DNA from: Pseudomonas paralactis
GTDB taxonomy: Bacteria; Pseudomonadota; Gammaproteobacteria; Pseudomonadales; Pseudomonadaceae
NCBI RefSeq assembly: GCF_001439735.1
Contig: NZ_JYLN01000002.1
Coordinates: forward strand, 558,001 to 622,000
Direction: 5' to 3'
DNA: 64,000 nt
Shown: positions 9,501 to 17,582 of the stretch, one piece after another
How the letters are laid out: each line of letters starts with the position of its first letter
Position numbering within the stretch: the first letter of the stretch is position 1
Position numbers and translations under genes: made by a program
Notes under the pieces: model-generated
The model's database searches: none
What the model saw: only the letters and a program-made list of their open reading frames with translations
Told to the model about the DNA's origin: nothing

Positions 9501-9630
9501 CATTGCGGTGGTGGGCGGCTTGCTGGTGAGCCAGGCGCTGACGCTGTTCACCACTCCGGTCATATACTTGTACCTCGAACGGCTTTTCCACAGGCCCAAA
9601 CCAGCGCTGGCGCTGGCGACCACACACTGA
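6535..9630 (+). CDS. RND multidrug efflux permease (HAE1 family)
   Basis: 1031 residues, normal for a proton-driven RND pump with 12 membrane helices and two large periplasmic loops. The helix-4 proton-relay aspartates are D405 and D406 (FVVDDAIVVVEN). The helix-10 lysine lies in VKKNGILMIDFA at 923-934 (K924/K925). The N-terminal signature PLPEAEFPTIQV and MTSSSALGSSLLTLQF resembles the MdtB/MdtC/MuxB branch. It overlaps the adaptor gene and is followed 7 bases later by a two-component system. No outer-membrane factor gene is present, so it probably borrows a shared channel. Substrates cannot be read from sequence. Confidence 0.93.
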   Translation: MSGSRSPSAWCVDHPVATLLLTFALVLLGIIAFPRLSIAPLPEAEFPTIQVTAQLPGASPDTMASSVATPLEVQFSAIPGVTQMTSSSALGSSLLTLQFTLEKSIDTAAQEVQAAINTASGKLPGDMPSLPTWRKVNPADSPVLILSVSSGSMPSTELSDYVETLLARQISQIDGVGQINITGQQRPAIRVQASPDKLAAIGLTLADIRLAIQQSSLNLAKGAIYGENSVSTLSTNDQLFHPEEYGQLIVSYKNGAPVQLRDIAKVINGSENAYVQAWSGDTPGVNLVISRQPGANIVETVDRIQAELPRLQGMLPASVQVSVLTDRTKTIRASLHEVEMTLLIAILLVVAVMALFLRQLSATLIVSAVLGVSLVASFALMYVMGFSLNNLTLVAIVIAVGFVVDDAIVVVENIHRHLEAGLSQREAAIKGSGEIGFTVVSISFSLVAAFIPLLFMGGVVGRLFKEFALTATSTILISVVVSLTLAPTLAALFMRAPTHPAHAKPTFSERLLAGYARNLRRALAHQRSMAAIFVVTLALAVVGYVFIPKGFFPVQDTGFVLGTSEATADVSYKDMVAKHKTLADIVKADPAVLAFSHSVGVTGSNQTIANGRFWIALKDRGDRDVSASQFIDRLRPQLAKVPGIVLYLRAGQDINLSSGPSRAQYQYVLKSNDGPTLNTWTQRLTEKLRSNPAFRDLSNDLQLGGSITHISIDRQAAARFGLTATDVDQALYDAFGQRQINEFQTEINQYQVILELDSQQRGRAESLNYFYLRSPLTNEMVPLSALARVDPPTVGPLSISHDGMFPAANLSFNLAPGVALGDAVIMLDQAKNDIGMPSTLIGNFQGAAQAFQSSLASQPWLILAALVAVYIILGVLYESFVHPLTIISTLPSAGLGALIMLWLLGQDFSIMALIGLVLLIGIVKKNGILMIDFALEAQRVRGLTPQDAIYEACVTRFRPIVMTTLAALLGAVPLMLGSGPGAELRQPLGIAVVGGLLVSQALTLFTTPVIYLYLERLFHRPKPALALATTH

Positions 9631-9637
9631 GGCGGTC

Positions 9638-10330
9638 ATGCGCGTCCTGATTATTGAAGATGAAGAAAAAACCGCAGACTACCTGCACCGCGGCCTGACG
9701 GAGCAAGGCTATACCGTCGACGTGGCACGTGAAGGCGTCGAGGGTCTGCACCTGGCGCTGGAGAATGAGTACGCGGTGATCGTGCTCGATGTGATGTTGC
9801 CCGGCCTGGACGGCTTTGGCGTATTGCGAGCGTTGCGCGCCCGCAAGCAGACGCCGGTGATCATGCTCACCGCCCGCGAGCGCGTGGAAGACCGTATCCG
9901 CGGCCTGCGCGAAGGCGCCGATGATTACCTGGGCAAGCCGTTTTCGTTCCTTGAATTGGTGGCGCGCCTGCAAGCCCTGACCCGCCGCAGCGGCGGCCAT
10001 GAGCCGGTGCAGGTCACCGTTGCCGACCTGTGGATTGACTTGATCAGCCGCAAGGCCAGTCGCAACGGTGTACGCCTTGACCTGACCGCCAAGGAGTTCT
10101 CGCTGCTCAGCGTGTTGGCGCGGCGCCAGGGCGAGATACTGTCCAAGACCGCCATCGCCGAGATGGTCTGGGACATCAATTTCGACAGCGATGCCAACGT
10201 GGTGGAAGTGGCGATCAAGCGCTTGCGCGCCAAGCTCGATGGGCCGTTCGAACACAAGCTGCTGCACACCATTCGCGGCATGGGCTATGTGCTGGAGAAC
10301 CGCATACTGGAAAACCAAAGTGGTCGCTAA
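9638..10330 (+). CDS. OmpR/PhoB-family response regulator
   Basis: 230 residues. The receiver domain (1-115) has acidic residues E7-E9, phosphoacceptor D51 (VLDVMLPGLDG), T78 and K100 (DYLGKPFSFLEL). The C-terminal winged helix (about 128-225) includes LTAKEFSLLSVLARRQGEILSK-type OmpR residues and ends at HTIRGMGYVLE. It belongs to the CopR/CzcR/IrlR subgroup commonly paired with heavy-metal-sensor kinases. It starts 7 bases after the pump gene and overlaps the kinase gene by 11 bases. It likely controls the efflux operon upstream, though no binding site could be assigned. Confidence 0.92.
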   Translation: MRVLIIEDEEKTADYLHRGLTEQGYTVDVAREGVEGLHLALENEYAVIVLDVMLPGLDGFGVLRALRARKQTPVIMLTARERVEDRIRGLREGADDYLGKPFSFLELVARLQALTRRSGGHEPVQVTVADLWIDLISRKASRNGVRLDLTAKEFSLLSVLARRQGEILSKTAIAEMVWDINFDSDANVVEVAIKRLRAKLDGPFEHKLLHTIRGMGYVLENRILENQSGR

Positions 10331-11684
10331 CTCCATCGCCCTGCGCCTGAGCGGCATGTTTACCCTGGTGGCGCTGCTGATCTTCGTGTTGATCGGCGGC
10401 GCGCTGTACCAGCAAGTGGATCGCGGCCTGGGGTTGTTGCCGGGGGCCGAACTGGATGCGCGCTACAGCGTGCTGGAGTCATCGGTGAACCGCTTCGGCA
10501 CGCCGGAGCATTGGGTCAAGATAAAGGCCAAGCTCAAGCTGTTGGGGGAAGAGGACAAACGCATTCGATTCTGGGTGGTCAGCAGCGACCCGAGCTATGA
10601 ATATGGCGAACCGGATGCGCAAATCCGCGCCTTTGCACAGGGCCCGGCAGGCAAGCGCGACCTGCGCCTGCCCGGCCACGCTTATCCCTTCAAGGTGCTG
10701 GTCAGCCAGTTTGCGGCCAAGGACCAGCGCCCGGCGTTGCGCTTTATGATCGCCATCGACACCGAAAACTTCCGCGCCACTCAGCATCACTTGCTGGTCG
10801 CGCTGATCAGCCTGGCGCTGGTCGGTGTGGTGCTGGCCTCGCTGTTGGGCTTCTGGGTTGCGCGTATCGGCCTCAAGCCACTGGAAAAACTCTCCGATGA
10901 GGCTCAGAAACTCGCCCCGCCCAAACTCTCCGGGCGCTTGCAACTGTCGCCGCTGCCGCCGGAATTGAGCCTGTTCGTCAATTCGTTCAATGCCACCCTC
11001 GACCGTGTGGAGCAAGCCTATTCGCGCCTGGAATCGTTCAACGCCGACGTGGCCCATGAACTGCGCTCGCCGCTGACCAACCTGATCGGCCAGACCCAAG
11101 TCGCGCTCACACGCGGGCGTTCGGCCGAGCACTATTTCGAGGTGCTGCAATCGAACCTGGAAGAGCTGGAACGGCTGCGCTCGATCATCAACGACATGCT
11201 GTTCCTTGCCAGCGCCGACCAGGGCAGCAAAGCCACCAAGCTGATCGAATGCTCCCTGGCCGATGAAGTGGCCACCACCCTCGACTATCTGGATTTTATC
11301 CTCGAAGACGCCCAGGTTCAGGTGCGCGTGGACGGCGATGCCCTGGTGCAGATCGAAAAGGCCCACCTGCGGCGTGCGCTGATCAACCTGCTGAGCAATG
11401 CCGTGCAACACACCGCACCCGGGCAGATTATCGACGTGCATATCCAGGTGCAGGCACACCAGGTGGCGATTGGCGTGACCAACCCCGGCGATGCGATTGC
11501 CAGCGAACACTTGCCACGCCTGTTTGAACGTTTCTACCGCGTGGATGCCTCGCGCAGCAACAGCGGGGCCAATCACGGGCTGGGGCTGGCGATCGTCAAG
11601 GCGATTGCGTTGATGCATGGGGGGGATGTGTTTGTGCGCAGTGAGGGCGGTGGCAATACGTTTGGTATCACCCTGCCGGTATAG
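10320..11684 (+). CDS. Two-component sensor histidine kinase (CusS/heavy-metal-sensor type)
   Basis: 454 residues from GTG at 10320, which overlaps the end of the regulator gene. Longer in-frame starts from 10191 would read through the regulator and are rejected. Layout: membrane helix about 11-30, periplasmic sensor about 31-155, second helix about 157-180, HAMP about 181-235, then the H-box with H246 (NADVAHELRSPLTNLIGQ). N-box (LINLLSNAVQHT) and G-box (HGLGLAIVKAIALMHGG) ATPase motifs follow. Partner of the preceding regulator. Metal sensing is suggested only by family; the sensor domain shows no obvious metal-ligand cluster. Its stop at 11684 abuts decayed Rhs sequence on the other strand. 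Confidence 0.92.
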   Translation: MVANSIALRLSGMFTLVALLIFVLIGGALYQQVDRGLGLLPGAELDARYSVLESSVNRFGTPEHWVKIKAKLKLLGEEDKRIRFWVVSSDPSYEYGEPDAQIRAFAQGPAGKRDLRLPGHAYPFKVLVSQFAAKDQRPALRFMIAIDTENFRATQHHLLVALISLALVGVVLASLLGFWVARIGLKPLEKLSDEAQKLAPPKLSGRLQLSPLPPELSLFVNSFNATLDRVEQAYSRLESFNADVAHELRSPLTNLIGQTQVALTRGRSAEHYFEVLQSNLEELERLRSIINDMLFLASADQGSKATKLIECSLADEVATTLDYLDFILEDAQVQVRVDGDALVQIEKAHLRRALINLLSNAVQHTAPGQIIDVHIQVQAHQVAIGVTNPGDAIASEHLPRLFERFYRVDASRSNSGANHGLGLAIVKAIALMHGGDVFVRSEGGGNTFGITLPV

Positions 11685-11713
11685 CTGCGTTCGCTGAACA
11701 GTTTACCTTTGCT

Positions 11714-14700
11714 CTAGCTCGTGCGAGTGCTCAGCACTTCGTCGTGCAATGCGCCGCGCTCGAAATCGCTGATCACCCGGCCGCCCAGGTTGATTTGATG
11801 CAGGTGACTGCTGCCGTAGTACAGGTGGTTAAGTTGGCGCTGATCGGGCAGGGTCAGGGTTTGCAGGTTGCCCAGTTCATCGTAGTCGTACTGCAAAAGG
11901 CCGGCGCTGTTGGTTTCGCTGAGCAGTTGACCGAGGGCATCGTAGGTGTAGTCGAGCCGCTGCTGGTCACCTCGTATGTCGGTGAAGTTGATCGCCAGCA
12001 GGTTGTCGGCATTGTCGTAGGCATACTCGGTGATGCCATCGTCGGTGCGTTTGCGGATCAGGCGGCCGAGGGCGTCACGCTCGAAATGATGTACCAGTGG
12101 CCTGTGCGGTTCGGCGCTGTCCTTGCCATCCAGCTCAGGTTCGGCATTCGGCGCGGGGATGTGGTGGATGGCGGTGACATCGTCCAACGGGTTGTACTGG
12201 TAGATGCGCCCGCTGCCATCCAGGTCCTGCTGGGCCAGCAGGCGGTCCAGCACGTCCCATTCGAAGCGGTAGCGTTCGCGGTTTTCATTGCTCAAGTGCA
12301 GCAGGCGGCCATAGGCGTCGTAGCCAAACTCGACACTGTGGCCGAGGGCGTCAATCCGGCGGATTAGCCGGCCACTGTGGTCGTAACGCAGGCGGGTGAT
12401 GCGCTGGGCCGGGTCGGTATAGGCAATGAGGTGGCCGGCGGCGTCAATATCGTAGCGGTCGATGCGGCCGTCCGGGCGCTGGCTTTCGATCAGGTAGCCG
12501 CGGGTGTCATACCGATAGTGGGTGTGTTCGCCACGGGCATTGATAGCTTCGCTGAGTTGGCCGCGCCGATTATAGCGGTAGTGGGTTTCGGCGTTGGAGC
12601 AGTCGCGGTAGCTGAGTAACTGTCCATGGGCGTTCCAGCGCAGGTATTTGTGCTTGTCCAGCGGGTCGAGGATGCATTGGACTTGGCCTTGGCTGTCGTA
12701 ACGATAATGGGTCTTTCGGCCGAGAGGATCTTGCTCCCACAGCAGATTGCCCTGGCTGTCATAACCGAAACGTTGAGTGCGCCCGGCGCCGTCGGTAATG
12801 CTCAGGGGTAACGCCCAGTGGCGGGTGTAACGGACCCGTTCGTAGCGACCCAGTGGGTCGCGGGTCTCGATCAGACGGCCGAGTTCGTCGTAGCCGTATT
12901 GCCATTCGCCGCCCTGTGGGTCGATGCTCTTGAGCAGTTGGCCGGCCAGTACATCGTCTTGCCAACAATGGCCCATGGGGTCGATGTGTTTGTAAATCTC
13001 GTAGAACGGCCCCCAGTAGTAATGGTCCTGGCGACCGAGGCTGTCGGTAACGCGGGTTTCGCCTTTTTCCAGGTCGTAATCGAAGCGGTAGTCTTCGCCA
13101 TCACTGCCCCAATGGCGAATGACGCGCCACTCATGGTCAGGCAGAGGCTCCAGCAGCGGAGGGAAGTTGCAGAGGCTGCCATCTGCGCGCACTGATTGAG
13201 GACGTTGCGCAAGAACTTCGAAACGTTGCCATTGATACTGTCGAGTCGCGCCACTGGGCAGGGTGTGGCTACCGAGGTAGCCATGCGCCGTGTAGGTGAA
13301 GCTACGCAAGACCTGGCCGGTGGCATCGAGCACCTCCTGCAGTTGGCCGCTTTGGGTATAGCGATAGCTGGCAAGGACTTCGGTGTGTTCGATCTGCGGA
13401 TCATCGCCAAGCCTGATATAGAGCCGTTCCACTTGGCTGACCCGCTTCGGGTGCTGCGTGTCATAGCTCAGTCGGATGGTGGTTCGGCTCAAACCGTCGC
13501 ACACGTAGTGCAGCCGACCTGTCTGATCGTAGAAAAGCCCTACGGTATTCAGGTTGCGATCACCCAGCTTGATCAGGCGTGAGCGTTTCGGGTTGTGCGG
13601 GTCAGTCTGGAAGACTTGGTAGAGACCGGTGTAGATGTCCTCGACCACGGTCTGTCCGTCTTCAAGTTGAAAGAACGCTAACCCATCGAGAACGCTGACA
13701 AAGGCATCGTTCGCCTTTAGCCGACCCAGTTCCAGGCGGGTGCCTTCGTCATCGACATAGATCCACAACTCGCCGCCCTCGGGGTGGGGCACGCGCAGGA
13801 TTTCCACTTCGTAGGGCACGCTCCAGCCCATGCCGAACAGGCCTTCGCTGCGCAGGTCATTGCTGTCATAACCTCTGGCCCATTCAATGGGAAGCAACCC
13901 CGGCAAGGTGAAGTCGTGATCCTCCGGTCCTCCCAGCACTTTGCTTCCGGTTGAAACAATCACCGGGCTGCCTTTGCACGGACGGATGCGTGGCTGCGGT
14001 TTGGGGCTGCCCTTCGGTCGCGGCCGAAGCTTGATTTTGCGTGAGATCAACATGCCGGCCACCATGCCGGTGAATTGCGCAATTTTGCTTTTGCCATTGC
14101 GGATATCCCGCACGGTCAGTGGCTCGCCACCTATGCGCACGTTGGGAGACACATTGGCATCGCTGTCGATGGTTGCATCGCACGTGGTCTTGTCGCCGGC
14201 TCGGGCGGCAGGCTGCCCGTTGATGAAGACCTTGCTGGACCCCTGCGCGATGTAGCCAATCGGCATGGGCGGATGGCGTTCGCAAGTGATCTCATCTTGG
14301 TCTGCCGGTTGTGTTCCCGGGGCTGCTGGCGTGGTGACCGGCGGGTTGAAGATGTCGTAGATCGCCATGCCCAGCCCGAGTACCGGCATGAGCATGGGCG
14401 CGGCGGACATCGCCATTGCGCCGATATTGTCCAGAAATGACGGTTCTGCCTGTTCTTCGGAAGCGTCCTCGCTGCCACCCTCTGAGCTGCGTCCAGCGGC
14501 CCGAGCAGCGGGTTTTCCGTTGACGTGGGTATTTTGCGAGCCGCTTTCAATCTTGCCGAAAGGTTCTGCCGGGAACACGCTGTTGGCGAGTGAATCACAC
14601 CCATCGGTGATGGCTTCACCAATGCTCTTGTCGCCTATTGGAATCATGCTGGCACCGCCTACCAGTGCTCCAGCAATCACAGGGACAAGTACTGCCGCCG

Positions 14701-14869
14701 CACCGCCCGTACCCACAACCGCGACAACAGTACCGGCGATAGCCGCCGCAACAAGAGCGGTAGCTGCGGCGTAGACAACCGCTTCTGCCAATGCGCTCAT
14801 CAGCTCTGCAGCGAGTGGTGGGTGAAGGATCGCGTCTCCCTCCCTGGCGGCGTGTACGTTCTGCGCCAT
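11714..14869 (-). CDS. 3'-truncated prePAAR/PAAR-Rhs type VI secretion effector
   Basis: 1051 residues from ATG at 14869, preceded by AAGGAG 9 bases away. The N-terminus has the prePAAR motif AAREGDAILH (6-15), a hydrophobic region about 20-75, and a second near IGAMAMSAAPMLMPVLGLGM. A PAAR-like segment (VFINGQPAARAGDKTTC) follows, then a long series of YD repeats forming an Rhs shell. The protein stops at HDEVLSTRTS. Full-length Rhs effectors continue for several hundred residues to the DPxGL-type self-cleavage site and a variable toxin; both are absent. Beyond the TAG the frame reads SKGKLFSERSY, still Rhs-like, until it meets the kinase gene. No immunity gene is seen. Probably a non-toxic remnant; it might still act as a spike tip. 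Confidence 0.85.
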   Translation of the reverse strand: MAQNVHAAREGDAILHPPLAAELMSALAEAVVYAAATALVAAAIAGTVVAVVGTGGAAAVLVPVIAGALVGGASMIPIGDKSIGEAITDGCDSLANSVFPAEPFGKIESGSQNTHVNGKPAARAAGRSSEGGSEDASEEQAEPSFLDNIGAMAMSAAPMLMPVLGLGMAIYDIFNPPVTTPAAPGTQPADQDEITCERHPPMPIGYIAQGSSKVFINGQPAARAGDKTTCDATIDSDANVSPNVRIGGEPLTVRDIRNGKSKIAQFTGMVAGMLISRKIKLRPRPKGSPKPQPRIRPCKGSPVIVSTGSKVLGGPEDHDFTLPGLLPIEWARGYDSNDLRSEGLFGMGWSVPYEVEILRVPHPEGGELWIYVDDEGTRLELGRLKANDAFVSVLDGLAFFQLEDGQTVVEDIYTGLYQVFQTDPHNPKRSRLIKLGDRNLNTVGLFYDQTGRLHYVCDGLSRTTIRLSYDTQHPKRVSQVERLYIRLGDDPQIEHTEVLASYRYTQSGQLQEVLDATGQVLRSFTYTAHGYLGSHTLPSGATRQYQWQRFEVLAQRPQSVRADGSLCNFPPLLEPLPDHEWRVIRHWGSDGEDYRFDYDLEKGETRVTDSLGRQDHYYWGPFYEIYKHIDPMGHCWQDDVLAGQLLKSIDPQGGEWQYGYDELGRLIETRDPLGRYERVRYTRHWALPLSITDGAGRTQRFGYDSQGNLLWEQDPLGRKTHYRYDSQGQVQCILDPLDKHKYLRWNAHGQLLSYRDCSNAETHYRYNRRGQLSEAINARGEHTHYRYDTRGYLIESQRPDGRIDRYDIDAAGHLIAYTDPAQRITRLRYDHSGRLIRRIDALGHSVEFGYDAYGRLLHLSNENRERYRFEWDVLDRLLAQQDLDGSGRIYQYNPLDDVTAIHHIPAPNAEPELDGKDSAEPHRPLVHHFERDALGRLIRKRTDDGITEYAYDNADNLLAINFTDIRGDQQRLDYTYDALGQLLSETNSAGLLQYDYDELGNLQTLTLPDQRQLNHLYYGSSHLHQINLGGRVISDFERGALHDEVLSTRTS

Positions 14870-14923
14870 TGGTATGTGCTCCTTGCTTAACGGGCGTGCA
14901 GGCAAATGGAATGAGTGACCTGA

Positions 14924-15352
14924 TCAGGCAAAGTGCAGGCTGTCTTTGATCGCGCGCCAATGGCCGATGTCTGCTTCGCTAAGCGCGCTATGTTTGCTGT
15001 AATTCAGGACCAGCAGGCGTTGTTGCCCAGGCAGTTGGCAGGCCAACTGAAGCTGGTACATCGGCTTGTTTGCGTGCGTAAACTGGAGCACGGCTTCGCG
15101 ACCTTCGACTGGCTTGTCTTTCCCAATAAAAACGGTTACTGGGTCAGTGCAGGTCAACGCAGCGAGCCGCTTGTGCAGCAAGTCCAGTTGAAACGCGTAA
15201 GCCTCATCCAAGGTCTGGTGCTCCGGCAGCGCACTGCGAGCGATGACCAAGGTCGTTTGCCGTTCGCGAAACTGGAGCATGTTCAGCGTGGTGTCTTCGG
15301 GCATCTCATCGCCGAGATCGACGTTGAGATCCTGAGTCAGGTATCTGGCCAT
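14924..15352 (-). CDS. Eag-type T6SS effector chaperone (DUF1795/DcrB fold)
   Basis: 142 residues from ATG at 15352 with AAGGA upstream. The pattern DTTLNMLQFRE, SALPEHQTLDEAYAFQLDLL, DKPVEGREAVLQF and LLVLNYSKHSALSEADIGHW fits the DUF1795 family. Eag chaperones of this family wrap the hydrophobic N-terminal helices of prePAAR effectors and hold them for loading onto VgrG. Its place between vgrG and a prePAAR-Rhs gene, all on one strand, supports that role. It lies 54 bases before the rhs start and 45 after vgrG. Cytoplasmic, with no signal peptide. Confidence 0.85.
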   Translation of the reverse strand: MARYLTQDLNVDLGDEMPEDTTLNMLQFRERQTTLVIARSALPEHQTLDEAYAFQLDLLHKRLAALTCTDPVTVFIGKDKPVEGREAVLQFTHANKPMYQLQLACQLPGQQRLLVLNYSKHSALSEADIGHWRAIKDSLHFA

Positions 15353-15397
15353 TCAGGTGTTCCTTGTTTGGGGAAATACAGGTCAGTGATCGGAGTC

Positions 15398-17335
15398 TCA
15401 GTCCTGCTGGAAGTGGCTGTTCGCTTGGTCTTGGAGCGCACTGGCAGCTCGCCCGTCAGCCGCAACGGCAGCGGTACCACCTTCCACATTGAGATCCAAC
15501 ATGCCGTCGGGGGTGTTGATTTGGCCGGACTTCAACCCGGTGATATTGAAGTTCTCGCAGGTGATATTCAGGGTGCCGTTGGCGTGCAATTCGATCACCG
15601 TCTTGCCGCATTTCAGGCGTAACGCGTTGCCCACTTCGACGGTGTATTCGTCGGCGACCGAGTCACTTTTGCTGCCGCCTACTTTCAACGTGTCGTTGGC
15701 CTTCACCACCCGCATGCGGGTACGGCCAACAGTGATGGTTTCGTCCTGGCCGACCTGGCTGCTTCGGTCGGCGCCAATGGATTGGGTCTGGTTGTTCTTG
15801 ACGATGGTGTTCTGATCTTTCTGGGCATGAATAAACACCTCCTCCTGGCCCAGCTCATCCTCAAAGCGCAGCTCATTGAAACCTTCGCCCTTGTGGGTGC
15901 GGCTCTTGATGGTCATCCGCGTCTTGTGTTTGGGCAGCTCGTAGGGCGGCAGGTTGGTCTGTCTGTAGGCGGTCCCAGTGGCGATCGGCTGGTCAGGATC
16001 TCCGTCCAGGTGGCTGATCACTAACTCCTGACCTACGCGCGGGATCGCGATGGAGCCCCAGGTCGCCCCGGCCCAGCCTTGGGTGACGCGGATCCAGCAC
16101 GAGCTGTGGTCGTTGTTTTTGTCCGCACGATCCCATGGAAACTGCACCTTGACCCGGCCCCATTCATCGCAATAGATCTCTTCCCCCGGCGGGCCAACTA
16201 CCGTGGCGATCTGCGGGCCATCGATGCAGGGTTTGGGGGGCAGCGGCGCTTTCCAGTCCGAGGTCCAGCGGATGGCGCTGGCTTTCAACGAGTAAGAGGT
16301 ACCGAGGCCGCTGCCGAACGATTCTTCCTGCAAGCTGGTGTGCTGCTTGCCTTCGTGTTTTATGGCGATGGTGCGCCAGCGGTCGTTGAAGTCTTCGCGG
16401 GGATGATCGTTGAGGTCGAAGGCCAACCCCGGTTGCAGGCGTTCATCGTCGCCTTCGACATGGGCCAGTTTGGCGTCGTTGCGTAGCGCCGTTAGGCGCG
16501 TCTTGGTGAAGGGCTTGCCAGCAATGTCGCGTTTGTAGCGGCCGGGGTAGTCGTAACGTTCGTAGTCCTTGTGCTGGTTTTTCAAGTCCTGGTCGCCGGT
16601 GGCGGTGTGCTGTTGGTCGTAGCGCGGGTGTGTGAAGGTGTAGTCGCGCTGCACCTGGCGTGCGGTGCGCACTTGTTCGGTGTAGTGGAAGCGGTTTAAC
16701 GCTGGCTCCTTGGAGTCGCCACCTCCCATGGGCTGGTAGATCACCGGGCAGTCGGTGTGGGTGCCGATGGTGCCGAGGCCGCCGACGCGGTCTGTGAGCA
16801 CGAGGGTGTGGCCGTCGGCGCGGTGTTCGAAGGTGTAGAGCAGGCCTTCTTCGGCGGCGAGGCGGGCGATGAAGTCGAGGTCGGTTTCACCGGCCTGCAC
16901 GCAGTATTCGCGGGGTTGGTGTTCGAAGCAGATTTCGCTGCGGATGTCGGTCAGTTTGTGCTCGGCCAGCATGCTGGTGATGATGTCTGGCACGGTCTGG
17001 GCCTGGAAGATGCGCCAGTTGGAGCGCAGATCGAAACGCTTCAGAGTCGGTTCGACCACGGCGGTGTAGCGGGTTCGGCGAAAACCGGTATCGCCCTGTT
17101 GGAACAGGCTGACCAGGCCATGGACGTAGCGTACCGGAGTGTCGTCGCGCCAAATGGTGAACACGGCGGCCAGGTCGAGCATGCGGTAGAAGTCGATGGC
17201 CGGGTGGTGACTGACCAGTTCCAGTTCGAGTTTGAAGGGCTGGGACAAGCCTTCTTCAAGGGTGAACGAGACCACTTCGAAGGGATCGCCCCGCAGCGGT
17301 TCGAAGGTGTAACGCAGGTCACTTTGACGGGGCAT
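15398..17335 (-). CDS. vgrG: VgrG (TssI) type VI secretion spike protein
   Basis: 645 residues from ATG at 17335; an AAGGA motif 8 bases upstream favours it over an in-frame TTG at 17365. The first about 370 residues are gp27-like (DLRYTFEPLRGDPFEVVSFT, then ETDLDFIARLAAEEGLLYTFEH). The gp5-like OB domain follows (VVGPPGEEIYCDEWGRVKVQFPWD, CWIRVTQGWAGATWGSIAIPRVGQEL, read as adjacent motifs). The C-terminus is the beta-helix needle, with ITVGRTRMRVV-type repeats and CENFNITGL. There is no extra effector domain, so it is a structural VgrG that carries the PAAR-Rhs cargo. The rest of the T6SS machinery is not in the window. Confidence 0.94.
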   Translation of the reverse strand: MPRQSDLRYTFEPLRGDPFEVVSFTLEEGLSQPFKLELELVSHHPAIDFYRMLDLAAVFTIWRDDTPVRYVHGLVSLFQQGDTGFRRTRYTAVVEPTLKRFDLRSNWRIFQAQTVPDIITSMLAEHKLTDIRSEICFEHQPREYCVQAGETDLDFIARLAAEEGLLYTFEHRADGHTLVLTDRVGGLGTIGTHTDCPVIYQPMGGGDSKEPALNRFHYTEQVRTARQVQRDYTFTHPRYDQQHTATGDQDLKNQHKDYERYDYPGRYKRDIAGKPFTKTRLTALRNDAKLAHVEGDDERLQPGLAFDLNDHPREDFNDRWRTIAIKHEGKQHTSLQEESFGSGLGTSYSLKASAIRWTSDWKAPLPPKPCIDGPQIATVVGPPGEEIYCDEWGRVKVQFPWDRADKNNDHSSCWIRVTQGWAGATWGSIAIPRVGQELVISHLDGDPDQPIATGTAYRQTNLPPYELPKHKTRMTIKSRTHKGEGFNELRFEDELGQEEVFIHAQKDQNTIVKNNQTQSIGADRSSQVGQDETITVGRTRMRVVKANDTLKVGGSKSDSVADEYTVEVGNALRLKCGKTVIELHANGTLNITCENFNITGLKSGQINTPDGMLDLNVEGGTAAVAADGRAASALQDQANSHFQQD

Positions 17336-17547
17336 GAGGGCATCCTTGTAATACGCCTGAGACAAGACGTAATCCTAGGAAGCTGTGATCTAGCACTTCA
17401 ATGGTGCGGAGGAAATCGAGAGGTCTCTTACCCACGCAGCTACAAAGAGCTGTCAGACCTTTCTGTACTACTCAGAGTAAAGCCGTACAACTGTAGGCAA
17501 ATCAATCGATAGCTTGAAGGTCCACGCCAGAGGTCAACTGTTGCGGT

Positions 17548-17576
17548 TTGGGCAATAGTTATTATCTTGTTACACT
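17548..17576 (+). promoter_or_regulatory. Sigma70-like promoter ahead of a candidate small RNA
   Basis: TTGGGC at 17548-17553 and TACACT at 17571-17576 are spaced by exactly 17 bases in an AT-rich stretch. Transcription would start near 17583. No ribosome-binding site and start codon follow before the terminator at 17701-17728, so the product is probably a short untranslated RNA. It could alternatively be a distal promoter of the porin gene. Confidence 0.5.
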
Positions 17577-17582
17577 CTGTAT

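Noticed and set aside
7999..9639. 546-codon frame antisense to the RND pump
   Set aside because: Shadow of the pump gene: low-complexity His/Gln/Arg-rich peptide, no start signal.
10191..10319. Upstream start for the sensor kinase
   Set aside because: It would overlap the response regulator's DNA-binding domain by over 100 bases. The GTG at 10320 begins right before the first membrane helix.
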